A stretch of DNA of 64,000 nucleotides from Bradyrhizobium sp. LTSP885 (GCF_000938305.1 NZ_JYMT01000020.1:1-64000), one strand, 5' to 3'; positions 1 through 9,685 are shown, counted from the first letter of the stretch. A program made the numbers and translations. Notes: generated by a model from the letters alone, not told the origin.

Positions 1-1310
1 TTACGTCTGGGAGGCTCGCGCAGATGTCGTTGGAGAGCGAGGCTGGCTCTGCGCAGACGCGCGATTGTGGGCTGGGGAATGATGGCTTGGAGCAGGGAGG
101 CGATGAGCTGACGGAGCAGGCGCCATGCTGCAGGTCTGGTTAGGCGGCTTCGGCCAAGCGGGGAGAGTCCTCGAGTTCGTCGACAAGCGGCTCGAGCAGA
201 AGAATGATCAGCAGGTGAGCGAGGATATGGGGTCTGGCAGACCGCTCGTCAGTTCCTGGAGGTCCTTTCAAGCCAATCAGGCTCTTCAGCCGCTTGAAGC
301 CGAGTTCGATCCGCCATCGCAGCCGGTAAAGGGCAAGCAGATCAGCGGTTGTGAAGTCCTCGGGCTTGAGCGAGGTCACCAGGATCACCCAATCCGCAGC
401 ATCAAGCGTTTGCCTGGAGAGACGATGGCCTCCCTTCTGAGCCGTCCTGCGTGCCTTGCGCCGTGCAGCCTGAGCCGCATCTGCAGGTTTCTTGACGGCA
501 ACCAAACGCACAGCAAGCGGTGCTCCACCAGACTTGCGTTTTACCCAGATCGGCCGGTCGATGATGCCGCGTGCCGCGGCCTTGCGCAGTTCGGCGACGA
601 GATCGATCAGATTGCCTTTGCGATCCAGCCAACAAGCGCTCTTCCAGCCCGAGCGGATCACGAAGTCCGCACCGGCCTCGACCAGATACGCCATGCGCTC
701 CGGCTGCAGATAGGCGCGGTCGGCAAGACGGATCTCGCCGGCAATCAGCGGGATCCGGTCCAGCGTCTCGCCCGCGCGTTCGTCGGTCAGCTCGAAGTGA
801 CCAAAACGTTCTTGCGGAAGATCGAACGCACTGTGGATGCGCCACACCGCATTCTTCTGCCTGCCGCCGGTTCCAGCTTTTGGGACCGTCGTGGCGTCAA
901 CGATGCGGATCAGTCGACCGCGGCTTGCCTTCGGCGCACCGCTCGCAAGTGCCCGGCCTATCAGCTGTGCAAGCCAATCCCCGGACTGACGCAGCCGGTA
1001 TAACAGAGCCACGTTGGAGATATCGACAAGGCCCACCGAAGTCGCCCATGCCGCCGTCAACCGCAGACCTCTCGTGCCCAGGCAATACGCAAGGATCAGC
1101 CGCAGCAGATCGACTGCATTGCTGATCTCGCGCGGGCGAACAAACGCCTTCGTCTCCCGCGCGCCAGCCTCCAGAGCCTCAGCTCCGCCCAGCCGCGAAA
1201 CAACACGCGCCCAGTCTTCGTTCACAAGCGATTCGTTTCTCATCTCTTCTTGGAATCACACGTAAATCCAACGCGCAAATCCTATTTTAGCGCCTATGGG
1301 CCTGCGCCGG
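1..1310 (-). mobile_element. IS4-family insertion sequence, cut by the window edge
   Basis: The left 1.3 kb holds an IS4-type transposase gene reading leftward and leaving the window at position 1. The promoter-proximal end lies between the transposase start at 1243 and the end of ppc at 1324. I cannot see the other terminus, so terminal inverted repeats and target duplication cannot be defined. The right boundary given is approximate. Confidence 0.7.
140..1243 (-). CDS. IS4-family DDE transposase, probably frameshifted near its C-terminus
   Basis: The 367-residue product has the IS4 catalytic triad: Asp116 (in IVDATTV), Asp175 (in LADRAYLQ) and Glu313. It also has the IS4 YREK signature, with Tyr306, Arg309, Glu313 and Lys320 in YRLRWRIELGFKRLK. 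The frame stops at 140 right after PRLAEAA. A different minus-strand frame from about 135 down to position 3 continues with WRLLRQLIASLLQAIIPQP and an Arg-rich tail, which looks like the natural IS4 C-terminus. A single indel between about 140 and 190 has therefore probably displaced the last 40-50 residues. All catalytic residues lie before the break. The gene may be inactive; the element cannot be judged complete because it leaves the window. Confidence 0.85.
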   Translation of the reverse strand: MRNESLVNEDWARVVSRLGGAEALEAGARETKAFVRPREISNAVDLLRLILAYCLGTRGLRLTAAWATSVGLVDISNVALLYRLRQSGDWLAQLIGRALASGAPKASRGRLIRIVDATTVPKAGTGGRQKNAVWRIHSAFDLPQERFGHFELTDERAGETLDRIPLIAGEIRLADRAYLQPERMAYLVEAGADFVIRSGWKSACWLDRKGNLIDLVAELRKAAARGIIDRPIWVKRKSGGAPLAVRLVAVKKPADAAQAARRKARRTAQKGGHRLSRQTLDAADWVILVTSLKPEDFTTADLLALYRLRWRIELGFKRLKSLIGLKGPPGTDERSARPHILAHLLIILLLEPLVDELEDSPRLAEAA

Positions 1311-1323
1311 GACGACATGGTGG

Positions 1324-4146
1324 CTACCCACTATTCCTCAGCCCCGCCGAGATGCCATTGATCGTGATCTGAATCCCGCGCAGCACCTGCTCGTCGGGGT
1401 TCTGCGCGCGGTGCTCCTTCAATAGCTCCACCTGCACATGGTTGAGCGGATCGAGATAGGGGAAGCGATTGCGGATTCCGCGCTCCAGCAGCGGGTTGCC
1501 CTGCAGCAGCCGCTCGTGGCCCATGATGTCGAGCAGCGTCTCGATCGAAAGATGCCATTCCCTGCGGATGCGGCCGAAGATCTTCTCGCGCAGTTCGACG
1601 TCGGGCACCAGTTCCGCATAGCGCGAGGCGATCGCGATCGAACTCTTTGCGAGCACCATGTCCATGTTGGACAGCAACGTACGGAAGAACGGCCATTCCT
1701 TGTAGAGCTCCTGCAGGAACGGCATGCCCTGCTCCGGGTGCTCCGCGATCCAGGTCTCGACTGCCGCGCCAAAGCCATACCAGCCGGGCAGCATCAGCCG
1801 GCATTGCGCCCAGGAGAACACCCAGGGGATGGCGCGGAGGTCCTCGATCTCGCGCGTCTTCTTGCGCGAGGCCGGACGGCTGCCGATGTTCAGCGTCGCG
1901 ATCTCGTTGATGACGGTCGAGCCCCAGAAATAATCGGCAAAGCCCTCGGTCTCGTAGACGAGGCCGCGATAGGCCTTGAAGGCGAGCGCTGAGATTTGCT
2001 CCATCGCCTTGAGATATTCAGGACGCGGCGCGCTCTGCCGCGGCTGCAGCAGGCTGGTCTCGAGCGTTGCGGCGGCGAGAATTTCCAGATTGCTGCGGCC
2101 GACCTCGGCATTGGAATATTTCGAGGAGATGATCTCGCCCTGCTCGGTGATCCGGATCTGGCCGTTCACGGCGCCACCGGGCTGCGCGATGATCGCATCA
2201 TAACTCGGGCCGCCGCCGCGCCCTACCGATCCGCCGCGGCCATGGAACAGGCGCAGGCGGACGCCGTGGCGCTCGAACACGTCGACAAGACCGATCTCGG
2301 CTTTGTAGAGCTCCCAGCCCGAGGTGACGAAGCCGCCGTCCTTGTTGCTGTCGGAATAGCCGAGCATCACCTCATGGACGCCGCCGCGGCTGTCGACCAG
2401 CTTGCGGTAGTCGTGCAGCGCCAGCATGCGGTCCATGATGGCGCCGGAGTCCTGCAGATCCTCGATCGTCTCGAACAGCGGCACGATGTTGATGGCGCTG
2501 CGGCCGGACGGATTGACCAGCCCGACCTCCTTCAACAGCACCGCGACCTCGAGCATGTCGGACATGCTCTTGCACATCGAGATGATGCATTGGGAGATGA
2601 CCTCGGGGCCGAATTTGGCATGCGCCTCGGCCGCGGCACGGAACAAGGCGAGTTCGCCGAGCGTCTCCTCCGAATATTTGACGAAGGGCGAGGCGAGCGG
2701 CCGCGCGCTACGCAACTCATTGAGCAGCAGGCTGACGCGGGCGTCCTCGCCGAGCGCCAGATAGGATGTGCCGGGATTGGCGGTATCCAACAGCTCGGCA
2801 ATGGTACGCTCGTGCACCGCCGAATTCTGACGGATGTCGAGCCGCGCGAGATGGAAGCCGAAGCAATCTACGGCGCGGCGCAGCTGCCGCAACCGGCCGC
2901 GCGCGATCACGCCGGAATTGTTCGCGATCAGCGAGCGATTGAGCACGTCGAGATCGGCCTGGAACTCCTTGACGCCCTGATACGGCTCGGCCTTGCCGAC
3001 CGGCCGCCTTGTGGTCTCGACCTCGAGCCTCGCCGCCGTCGCCGCGAGCCTGGCATAGATGCCCGACACGGCCAGGCGATAGGGTTCGCCGCTGCGATGC
3101 GGCGAGGTGTCGGGCGAGCGCTCGGCGAGCGTCCGCAACTCGTCCGAAATGTCGGCGAGATGTGCCGCCAGCGACAATTCGGCGCCGAGCGTATGCAGCT
3201 GTTCGAGATAGAAGTTGAGCACCCGGCTGGATTGCAGCCGCAGCGTGCCACGCATTACGTCTGCGGTGACGAAGGGGTTGCCGTCGCGGTCACCGCCGAT
3301 CCAGCTCCCCATCCGCAGGAACGACGCCAGATCGCCGGCCTCGCCGCCTTCCTTGTTCAGGCGGTCCTCCAGCGCACAATGCAGCCGCGGGACTTCCTGC
3401 AGGAAGGTGTAGTCGTAGAACGACAGGCCGTTGGCGACCTCGTCGAGCACGGTCAGCTTGGTTCGGCGCAACAGATTGGTCTGCCACAGCGTCACGACGG
3501 CGCGGCGGAGCTGCTCGTCACTCGTCTCGCTCTCATCCGGCGTCATCTGCAATCGCTCGCGGCGATCGAGCAAATCAGCGATCTCCATCTCGCGGTCCAT
3601 GGTGCTCTTGCGGCGAACCTCGGTCGGATGCGCCGTCAGCACCGGACTGACCAGCGCGCCCTTGAAGAAGCTGCGGAGGTCCGCCGGGCTGATACCGGCT
3701 TGGCGAGCATGGATCAGCGTCTGCTCCAGCGTGCTCAGCTGCGGCGCCCCGCCCGGGCCGCGGCTGCGCATCTGGCGGATGTTGTTCTGGTCCTCGGCAA
3801 TGTTGGCGAGATGGGAGAAGTAGCTGAAGGCCCGGACGATCTGCAACGTCTCGGCGATCGACATGCCGTCGAGGATGGTTTCCAGCTCGTGCCGCGCTAG
3901 TTTGTCCTCGTCACGATGGAACCGGACCGAGGTCTGGCGGATGCGCTCGACCAGATCGAACACGTCGGCCCCCTCCTGGTCACGCACGGTGTCGCCCAGG
4001 ATGCGCCCCAGCAGGCGGATGTCGTTCCGGAGCCGCGCATCCTCCTCCTGTGCCGCTTTTTCAAGAAGGCTGACCTCCTCTGCACGCTTGGCACGGATAT
4101 CGGTCTCGGAGGGCATGGTCTGGGAAGGCAAGATCTGGGAAGACAT
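1324..4146 (-). CDS. ppc: Phosphoenolpyruvate carboxylase
   Basis: PEP carboxylase makes oxaloacetate from PEP and bicarbonate to refill the TCA cycle in the cytoplasm. The 940-residue length fits alphaproteobacterial enzymes. The catalytic His173 sits in [13 protein letters not shown], and the glycine-rich loop [13 protein letters not shown] lies around residue 635. The C-terminus ends [14 protein letters not shown], a slight variant of the usual NTG ending. The start at 4146 is preceded by TGGAG (plus-strand 4156-4160) at about 9 nt. It stands alone as a transcription unit: the IS element lies downstream and a palindromic repeat upstream separates it from the acyl-CoA ligase. The first 20 residues are non-conserved, so a slightly internal start such as Met11 is possible. 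Confidence 0.97.
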   Translation of the reverse strand: MSSQILPSQTMPSETDIRAKRAEEVSLLEKAAQEEDARLRNDIRLLGRILGDTVRDQEGADVFDLVERIRQTSVRFHRDEDKLARHELETILDGMSIAETLQIVRAFSYFSHLANIAEDQNNIRQMRSRGPGGAPQLSTLEQTLIHARQAGISPADLRSFFKGALVSPVLTAHPTEVRRKSTMDREMEIADLLDRRERLQMTPDESETSDEQLRRAVVTLWQTNLLRRTKLTVLDEVANGLSFYDYTFLQEVPRLHCALEDRLNKEGGEAGDLASFLRMGSWIGGDRDGNPFVTADVMRGTLRLQSSRVLNFYLEQLHTLGAELSLAAHLADISDELRTLAERSPDTSPHRSGEPYRLAVSGIYARLAATAARLEVETTRRPVGKAEPYQGVKEFQADLDVLNRSLIANNSGVIARGRLRQLRRAVDCFGFHLARLDIRQNSAVHERTIAELLDTANPGTSYLALGEDARVSLLLNELRSARPLASPFVKYSEETLGELALFRAAAEAHAKFGPEVISQCIISMCKSMSDMLEVAVLLKEVGLVNPSGRSAINIVPLFETIEDLQDSGAIMDRMLALHDYRKLVDSRGGVHEVMLGYSDSNKDGGFVTSGWELYKAEIGLVDVFERHGVRLRLFHGRGGSVGRGGGPSYDAIIAQPGGAVNGQIRITEQGEIISSKYSNAEVGRSNLEILAAATLETSLLQPRQSAPRPEYLKAMEQISALAFKAYRGLVYETEGFADYFWGSTVINEIATLNIGSRPASRKKTREIEDLRAIPWVFSWAQCRLMLPGWYGFGAAVETWIAEHPEQGMPFLQELYKEWPFFRTLLSNMDMVLAKSSIAIASRYAELVPDVELREKIFGRIRREWHLSIETLLDIMGHERLLQGNPLLERGIRNRFPYLDPLNHVQVELLKEHRAQNPDEQVLRGIQITINGISAGLRNSG

Positions 4147-4241
4147 GGCTGGCTACTCCAGAAGCTGCCCGGCAATGCCCCGGAGTGTGCAAGTTTTTTG
4201 CCGCAGCGCAAGATGAACTTGGAGGCGGCGCACACTCACTT

Positions 4242-4372
4242 GTCGTCCCTGCGAAAGCAGGGACCCATAACCACCGATGCCCCGGCTCATCAACAGCTGG
4301 GGCCACAGCCCGCACAACACAGACATTCGTGGTTATGGGTCCCGGGTCGCGCTTCGCTTGCCCGGGACGACA
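4242..4372. repeat. Palindromic intergenic repeat, family 1
   Basis: Long imperfect inverted repeat. The left arm is GTCGTCCCTGCGAAAGCAGG followed by GACCCATAACCAC; the right arm is GTGGTTATGGGTCCCGGGTC followed by GCCCGGGACGAC. Further copies occur at 7897-8013 and 15314-15435. It lies between the start of ppc and the end of the acyl-CoA ligase gene. Confidence 0.85.
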
Positions 4373-4387
4373 GCCTCCTTGTGGCCC

Positions 4388-5935
4388 TCAAATCCTCCGC
4401 CCCGCCCGCTCCCAATAGGGGTCCCGCAGCCGACGCTTGAAGATCTTGCCGGAATCCTCGCGCGGCAGGTTGCTCTGGATCTCGATATGCTTGGGCACCT
4501 TGTAGTCGGCGAGCGCGGTCCTGAGCTGGACGCGGATCGCGGCAAGATCGAGCGTCACACCGGGTCGCGGTTCGATCACCGCCATCAGCGCCTCGCCGAA
4601 CTCGGCGTCGGGAATGCCGAACACCGCGCAGTCGTGCACGCCTGATACCGCGTGCAGCACCGCCTCGATCTCGGCCGGATAGATATTGACGCCGCCCGAA
4701 ATCACCATGTCGCGCTTGCGGTCGCAGATGAAGACGTAGCCGTCAGCGTCGATATAGCCGACATCGCCCGAGGTGATGAATCCCTGCCGGTCGATCTCGG
4801 CGCGCTTCTCCGCCTTGTTGTGGTAGGTGAAATCGGGATTGCCAGATATCCGCGAATAGATCTCGCCGATCTGCCCCTGCGGCACCTCCTTGCCGTCATC
4901 GCCGACGAAGCGCAGCTCGGCACCGGGCGATATCTTTCCCACCGTGCCGGGCTTCTTCAGCGCATCCTCTGAATTGGCGAAGGTGACCGCGCCTGATTCC
5001 GTCGAGCCATAGAATTCATAGATCACCGGCCCCCACCATTCGATCATCGCGCGCTTGACGTCCGCCGGGCATGGCGCGGCGGCGTGGATGATGTGGCGCA
5101 GCGACGACATGTCGTATGTCTTGCGGACTTCCTCCGGCAGCTTCATCAAGCGGATGAACATGGTCGGCACCATGAAGATAGTGTCGATCTTCTCGCGATC
5201 GATCAGCGCTAAGAATTCCTCGGCGTCGAACCGCGGCATCAGCACCAGCGCGCCGCCGAGCCGCCCTGAACGCAGCCCGAAGGAATTCGGCGCCGAATGG
5301 TACAGCGGCCCGGGCAGGATCGCGCGCGCCCCCGGCTTCAGGCCGTAGATCATCGCGCGCATCGCTTCGGCATTGGCGGTCTGCGCCGGCGTCGGCGCAA
5401 AACGTTTCACGCCCTTGGGATGGCCCGTGGTGCCCGAGGTGTAGATCATGTTCTGCGGCTGCGGCACCGCAGGGCCGTCATAGCGCGCCTGCTGCGTCAG
5501 CCAGGATTCGAAATCGACCGCGAAATCCGGCGTCGCGAGATGATCGGGATCGATCTTGTAGTTGGCAAGGAGTTCCGGCGGCGTCGGCACGCTGAGCACC
5601 GTAACATCAGGCGGAATGGCACCGCGCAACGGATGCAGCATGTCGGCATGGGCGATCAGGACCCGCGTGCCGGAATCGGTCAGCACGTAGTTGATCTCTT
5701 CTGGCTTGAAGTGCCAGTTGATCGGCACACCATAGGCGCCGAGCCGCATCGCCGCATAGGCGGCCTCGATGAAGGCGATGTCGTTGCGCATCAGCATGCA
5801 GACGCTGTCACCCGGCTTGACGCCGAGCTGGTGCAGGCCGCTGGCGATGCGGTCGGCGCGCTCGGTGACCGCGGCATGATCGCGTTTGCGCTCGCCGCTG
5901 ATAATGCCGAGGAAGGGTTGGGACGTTTCGCTCAT
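4388..5935 (-). CDS. AMP-dependent acyl-CoA synthetase/ligase (FadD/CaiC type)
   Basis: Member of the ANL superfamily, which activates carboxylic acids to acyl-CoA through an acyl-adenylate. The P-loop motif YTSGTTGHPKG is at residues 165-175. FYGSTESG (A5), TSGDVGYIDADGY (A7), DRKRDMVISGGVNIYP (A8) and the C-terminal PREDSGKIFKRRL with the adenylation Lys (A10) are all present. At 515 residues it is a full-length ligase. I start it at Met 5935 (MSETSQPF) because the open frame further upstream runs into a palindromic repeat and is not protein-like. The chain-length or aromatic substrate cannot be read. The neighbouring crotonase, dienoyl-CoA reductase-like SDR and second ligase place it in fatty or aromatic acid beta-oxidation. 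Confidence 0.93.
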   Translation of the reverse strand: MSETSQPFLGIISGERKRDHAAVTERADRIASGLHQLGVKPGDSVCMLMRNDIAFIEAAYAAMRLGAYGVPINWHFKPEEINYVLTDSGTRVLIAHADMLHPLRGAIPPDVTVLSVPTPPELLANYKIDPDHLATPDFAVDFESWLTQQARYDGPAVPQPQNMIYTSGTTGHPKGVKRFAPTPAQTANAEAMRAMIYGLKPGARAILPGPLYHSAPNSFGLRSGRLGGALVLMPRFDAEEFLALIDREKIDTIFMVPTMFIRLMKLPEEVRKTYDMSSLRHIIHAAAPCPADVKRAMIEWWGPVIYEFYGSTESGAVTFANSEDALKKPGTVGKISPGAELRFVGDDGKEVPQGQIGEIYSRISGNPDFTYHNKAEKRAEIDRQGFITSGDVGYIDADGYVFICDRKRDMVISGGVNIYPAEIEAVLHAVSGVHDCAVFGIPDAEFGEALMAVIEPRPGVTLDLAAIRVQLRTALADYKVPKHIEIQSNLPREDSGKIFKRRLRDPYWERAGRRI

Positions 5936-5969
5936 TTGTTGTGATCCGATCTGTCGTCGGTTTTGAAGT

Positions 5970-6069
5970 GTCATTCCGGTGCGCGCGCAGCGCGAACTAC
6001 GGTGCGCAATTGCGCACCTGAGAATCTCGAGATTCCGGGTCTGGTGCTTACGCACCATCCCGGAATGAC
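5970..6069. repeat. Palindromic intergenic repeat, family 5
   Basis: Inverted repeat with outer arms TCATTCCGG and CCGGAATGA enclosing GTGCGCGCGCAGCGCG, GGTGCGCAATTGCGCACC and CTTACGCACCA. It fills the gap between the acyl-CoA ligase start and the crotonase stop. Only one copy was noticed in this window. Confidence 0.75.
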
Positions 6070-6079
6070 AGCGTGCACG

Positions 6080-6892
6080 TTACCCCGCATCCGCAAACCT
6101 TGGCGCGCGCTTCTCAAGATTCGCGCGCACGGATTCAGTCTGGTTCGGGCTGCCGAGCAGCTTCTGCTGTTCGACGGACTCCGCCAGCAGCGCGGCGGCC
6201 GGATCGACCGAGAGAGTGTTCAGCATCCGCTTCGCCGCGCGGATCGCATCCGGGCTCTTGCCGGCGATCTCGCGTGCCATCTCGAGCGCCGCGGCGCGCG
6301 GATCGTCGCAGATCCGGGTGGCGAGACCATAGCTCTGCGCTTCCTGCGCCGAGAAGATGCGGCCGGTGTAAGTGAGTTCGCGCAGGATGTCGTCGCGCAC
6401 CAGGCTCGCGAGGATCGGCGTGCCTGCCATGTCGGGCACCAGGCCCCATTTGATCTCCATGATCGACATCCGCGCGTCAGGTGAGAGCAAGCGGATATCG
6501 GCGCCGAGCGCGAGTTGGAAGCCGCCGCCGAAGGCGACGCCGTGGATCGCGGCGATCACAGGCACCGGAAGCTGACGCCAGCCCCAGACCGCCTGCTGCG
6601 CGAAGTTGGCCTTGCCGTGGGTGCGGATGGAGAGGTCGCGCTTGTCACCACCGGGCACCCCGTTACCGCCATCCTTCATGGCGGCGAACCGGCCCATGTC
6701 GAGCCCGGCGCAGAACGCCCGGCCCTCGCCTGATAACACGACCACCCGCACGGTTTTTTCCTTGGACAATCGCTCGGTTGCGGCCACCAACGCCTCGAAC
6801 ATCGCGGCATCGAGCGCGTTCATCTTGTCGGCGCGCACCAGGCGCACGTCGGCGATACCGTCCGAAATCGATATCGAAACGCGATCTTCCAT
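6080..6892 (-). CDS. Crotonase-family enoyl-CoA hydratase/isomerase, dienoyl-CoA isomerase-like active site
   Basis: 270-residue crotonase fold. The oxyanion-hole segments are AFCAGLD (residues 59-65) and GVAFGGGFQLALGADIR (118-134). The usual first catalytic Glu of hydratases is Gln126. The second acidic position Glu146 is present, and Asp154 lies eight residues later in MEIKWGLVPDMAGT. Glu and Asp at that spacing are characteristic of delta3,5-delta2,4-dienoyl-CoA isomerase, so double-bond isomerisation is more likely than simple hydration; this is inference. The gene diverges from an SDR resembling 2,4-dienoyl-CoA reductase, which fits breakdown of unsaturated acyl-CoAs. It follows the acyl-CoA ligase gene on the same strand with a palindromic repeat between them. 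Confidence 0.9.
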   Translation of the reverse strand: MEDRVSISISDGIADVRLVRADKMNALDAAMFEALVAATERLSKEKTVRVVVLSGEGRAFCAGLDMGRFAAMKDGGNGVPGGDKRDLSIRTHGKANFAQQAVWGWRQLPVPVIAAIHGVAFGGGFQLALGADIRLLSPDARMSIMEIKWGLVPDMAGTPILASLVRDDILRELTYTGRIFSAQEAQSYGLATRICDDPRAAALEMAREIAGKSPDAIRAAKRMLNTLSVDPAAALLAESVEQQKLLGSPNQTESVRANLEKRAPRFADAG

Positions 6893-6992
6893 TGAAATCT
6901 CCTCCGCCTTTCCTCGTTGGCACTTTACAGAAAGGCCGTTGTCCGGTTTTAGTCAATCGACCAATTAACAGACAACCCCGTGGGTGGAAACG
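6893..6992. promoter_or_regulatory. Divergent promoter region between crotonase and SDR genes
   Basis: About 100 bp between two divergent starts, AT-richer than the flanks (around TTAGTCAATCGACCAATTAAC at 6949-6969). A GGAGG-like ribosome site for the crotonase is read on the minus strand near 6899-6904, and GGGTGGA at 6982-6988 serves the SDR start at 6993. No clear operator palindrome was recognised. Confidence 0.5.
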
Positions 6993-7868
6993 ATGTTCAA
7001 CGATCAGCTTCTCGCCGGGCGACGCATTCTCGTGACCGGAGGCGGAACAGGCCTCGGCAAATCCATGGCTTCGCGGTTCCTGCAGCTCGGGGCCGAGGTC
7101 CATATCTGCGGCCGCCGCAAGAGCGTCTGCGACGAGACCGCCACCGAACTGATGGCCGAGTACGGCGGCCGTGTGGTCAGCCACGGCGTCGACATCCGCA
7201 ACGCAATGGCCGTCGACGAGATGATCGAGGGGATCTGGACCACCAGCGGCCCCCTCACCGATCTCATCAACAACGCCGCGGGCAATTTCATCTCGCGCTC
7301 GGAGGAGCTGTCGCCGCGTGGCTTCGACGCCGTCGCCAACATCGTGATGCACGGTACCTTCTACGTGACACATGCGGTCGGTCGCCGCTGGATCGCGGGC
7401 GGCCACCGCGGCAACGTGGTGTCGATCACCGTCACCTGGGTGCGCAACGGCTCGCCCTATGTGGTGCCGTCGGCGATGAGCAAATCGGCGATCCACGCCA
7501 TGACCATGTCGCTCGCGATCGAATGGGGCCGCCACGGCATCCGCCTCAACACCATCGCACCCGGTGAAATTCCGACCGAGGGCATGAGCAAGCGCATCAA
7601 GCCGGGCGACGAAGCTGGCGCGAACACCAAGGCGATGAACCCGATGGGCCGGGTCGGCACCATGGAGGAATTGCAGAACCTCGCAGTGTTCCTGATCTCC
7701 GGCGGCTGCGACTGGATCAATGGCGAGACCATCGCCATGGACGGCGCGCAGGCGCTGGCGACGGGCGGCAACTTCTACCAGCTGCGCGACTGGAGCGACG
7801 ACGACTGGACCAAGGCCCGCGACTCGATCAAGGCGCAGAACGAGAAGGATCGCGCGGCGCGGGGTTGA
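6993..7868 (+). CDS. SDR family oxidoreductase, 2,4-dienoyl-CoA reductase-like
   Basis: 291-residue short-chain dehydrogenase. The cofactor motif TGGGTGLG is near the N-terminus and NNAAGNF follows NAD(P)-domain strand 4; NNAAGNF is typical of 2,4-dienoyl-CoA reductases. The usual catalytic YxxxK is replaced by SAMSK: Lys is kept and Tyr is Ser, as in mitochondrial and peroxisomal dienoyl-CoA reductases, where catalysis uses another Tyr. PG motif: APGEIPTEGM. The ATG at 6993 is preferred over an in-frame GTG at 6984 because GGGTGGA (6982-6988) is correctly spaced for it. It is divergent from the crotonase with a dienoyl-CoA isomerase-like active site, which suggests the two act on unsaturated acyl-CoAs. 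The function is inferred. Confidence 0.88.
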   Translation: MFNDQLLAGRRILVTGGGTGLGKSMASRFLQLGAEVHICGRRKSVCDETATELMAEYGGRVVSHGVDIRNAMAVDEMIEGIWTTSGPLTDLINNAAGNFISRSEELSPRGFDAVANIVMHGTFYVTHAVGRRWIAGGHRGNVVSITVTWVRNGSPYVVPSAMSKSAIHAMTMSLAIEWGRHGIRLNTIAPGEIPTEGMSKRIKPGDEAGANTKAMNPMGRVGTMEELQNLAVFLISGGCDWINGETIAMDGAQALATGGNFYQLRDWSDDDWTKARDSIKAQNEKDRAARG

Positions 7869-7896
7869 GGCCGCAGCTCGCGCCTCTACCTCAGCT

Positions 7897-8013
7897 GTCG
7901 TCCCTGCGAAAGCAGGGACCCATAACCTCCGCTCGAAGTGAGCACGCTGGGGCCACAGCGCGCTTGATGACTCAATCCTGTGGTTATGGGTCCCGGGTCA
8001 AGCCCGGGACGAC
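7897..8013. repeat. Palindromic intergenic repeat, family 1
   Basis: Second copy of the inverted repeat with arms GTCGTCCCTGCGAAAGCAGG plus GACCCATAACC and GGTTATGGGTCCCGGGTCAA plus GCCCGGGACGAC. It lies between the SDR gene and the following acyl-CoA ligase. Confidence 0.85.
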
Positions 8014-8104
8014 GGTGTGATATATCCTGTGCCACACCCCGTATTGTCTTCCGCGCGAGATGTCGCCACACTCCGCGCAACCAAAACAAGACATCGGGGG
8101 AGAC

Positions 8105-9685
8105 ATGTCCGCTACGCAGCAACTGGCAAACCTTGCCGACATGGTGCGCAACCGCGCCAAAAGCCGCGGCGATGCGCTGGTCTATGAGTTCGAGGGCCGC
8201 CAGACCACGTTTGCCGAGTTCGACATCAAGACCAACCGTGTCGCCAACGCGTTGATCGCCATGGGCGTCAGCAAGGGCGAACGCATCGCCTATCTCGGCA
8301 AGAACAGCGACTTCTATTTCGAGCTGCTGATGGGCGCGATGAAGGCCGGTGTGGTGATGGCGCCGGTGAACTGGCGACTCGCAGGCCCCGAGATCGCCTT
8401 CATCGTCGACGACTGCAAGGCGCCGGTGCTGTTCACCGGCCCCGAATTCATCACGCAGGTGCGCAACATCCGCGACAGACTGCCCAGCGTGCGCACCATC
8501 ATCACGACCGAAGGCGGCGCTCCGGAATGGCCCGATTATCTCGCCTGGCGCGATGCGCAGAGCGGCGATGACCCGAGGGTTGCGATCGCGCCGAAGGACA
8601 TCGCGATCCAGCTCTATACGTCGGGCACCACAGGAAAGCCGAAGGGGGCGATGCTGTCGCACGCCAACTTCCTCAATCTGGTGCAGAGCGGCAATGAGGC
8701 CGAGAAGCCGGAGTGGAACCGGTGGACCACCGACGACGTCTCGCTGGTCGCGATGCCGATCTTCCACATCGGCGGCTCCGGATGGGGCGTGATGGGCCTC
8801 TACCACGGCGCCCGTGGCGTGATCGCGCGCGAGTTCGATCCGACCAAGGTGCTGGATTTCTTCGAGCAGTCCGGCATCACCAAACTGTTCATGGTGCCGG
8901 CTGCGATGCAGTTCGTGGTGCGGCAGCCGCGGGCGCGGCAGGTCGATTTCTCTCGGCTGAAATACATGCTCTATGGCGCCTCGCCGATTCCGGCGGCGCT
9001 GCTGAAGGAGTGTATCGAGGTCTTCAAATGCGGCTTCGTGCAGATGTACGGCATGACCGAGACGACGGGCACGATCGTCGCGCTGCCGCCGGAAGACCAT
9101 GTCGAAGGACTCGACCGCATGCGCTCGGCCGGCAAGGCGCTGCCCGGCATCGAGCTTGCGATCCTCGACGCGAACGGAAAGTCGCTCCCGCCGGGCGAAG
9201 TCGGCGAGATCGCCACCCGCTCGGGCTCCAACATGGCCGGCTACTGGAATATGCTGGAGGCGACCGCGCGCACCATCGACGGTGACGGCTGGCTGCGCAC
9301 CGGCGATGCCGGCTACATGGACAGCGATGGCTATCTCTATATCCACGACCGCATCAAGGACATGATCATCTCCGGCGGCGAGAACATCTATCCGGCCGAA
9401 GTCGAAAGCGCGATCTGCGATCATCCTGACGTCGCGGAAGCCGCTGTGATCGGCATCCCCGACGACAAATGGGGCGAAGCGGTGAAGGCCGTGGTGGTGA
9501 TGAAGCCGGGCAAGACGGCGACCGCGACCGACATCATCAACTTCACCCGCGAGCGCATCGCGGGTTTCAAGACGCCGAAGTCGATCGACTTCATCCCCGC
9601 CCTGCCGCGCAACCCGTCGGGCAAGATTTTGCGGCGGAATCTGCGCGATCCATATTGGGCGGGGAAAGACCGGCAGGTGAATTAG
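8105..9685 (+). CDS. Long-chain acyl-CoA synthetase-like AMP ligase
   Basis: 526-residue ANL-superfamily ligase forming acyl-CoA from acid, ATP and CoA. Motifs are YTSGTTGKPKG near residue 170, MYGMTETTG, WLRTGDAGYMDSDGY, DRIKDMIISGGENIYP and the C-terminal LPRNPSGKILRRNLRDPYW with the catalytic Lys. The start at 8105 has a strong ribosome site (GGGGGAGA, 8096-8103), so the longer frame from 8060 is not used. It belongs to the same broad region as the acyl-CoA dehydrogenases and crotonases. In the LvaABCDE-like pathway suggested for the region it would be a candidate for the acid-activating step; that assignment is speculative, since another ligase lies at 4388-5935. Confidence 0.94.
   Translation: MSATQQLANLADMVRNRAKSRGDALVYEFEGRQTTFAEFDIKTNRVANALIAMGVSKGERIAYLGKNSDFYFELLMGAMKAGVVMAPVNWRLAGPEIAFIVDDCKAPVLFTGPEFITQVRNIRDRLPSVRTIITTEGGAPEWPDYLAWRDAQSGDDPRVAIAPKDIAIQLYTSGTTGKPKGAMLSHANFLNLVQSGNEAEKPEWNRWTTDDVSLVAMPIFHIGGSGWGVMGLYHGARGVIAREFDPTKVLDFFEQSGITKLFMVPAAMQFVVRQPRARQVDFSRLKYMLYGASPIPAALLKECIEVFKCGFVQMYGMTETTGTIVALPPEDHVEGLDRMRSAGKALPGIELAILDANGKSLPPGEVGEIATRSGSNMAGYWNMLEATARTIDGDGWLRTGDAGYMDSDGYLYIHDRIKDMIISGGENIYPAEVESAICDHPDVAEAAVIGIPDDKWGEAVKAVVVMKPGKTATATDIINFTRERIAGFKTPKSIDFIPALPRNPSGKILRRNLRDPYWAGKDRQVN

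Noticed and set aside
1996..3900. 634-codon open frame on the strand opposite ppc
   Set aside because: It is antisense to a clear PEP carboxylase; such frames are common at high GC and it has no domain-like pattern.
5936..6058. Longer N-terminus of the acyl-CoA ligase (start at 6058)
   Set aside because: The extra 41 codons lie in a palindromic repeat and are absent from the family; Met at 5935 fits.
6921..6940. Sigma-54 promoter suggested by TTGGCACTTTACAG
   Set aside because: The -24 TGGCAC-like part is there but no TTGC at -12 spacing.
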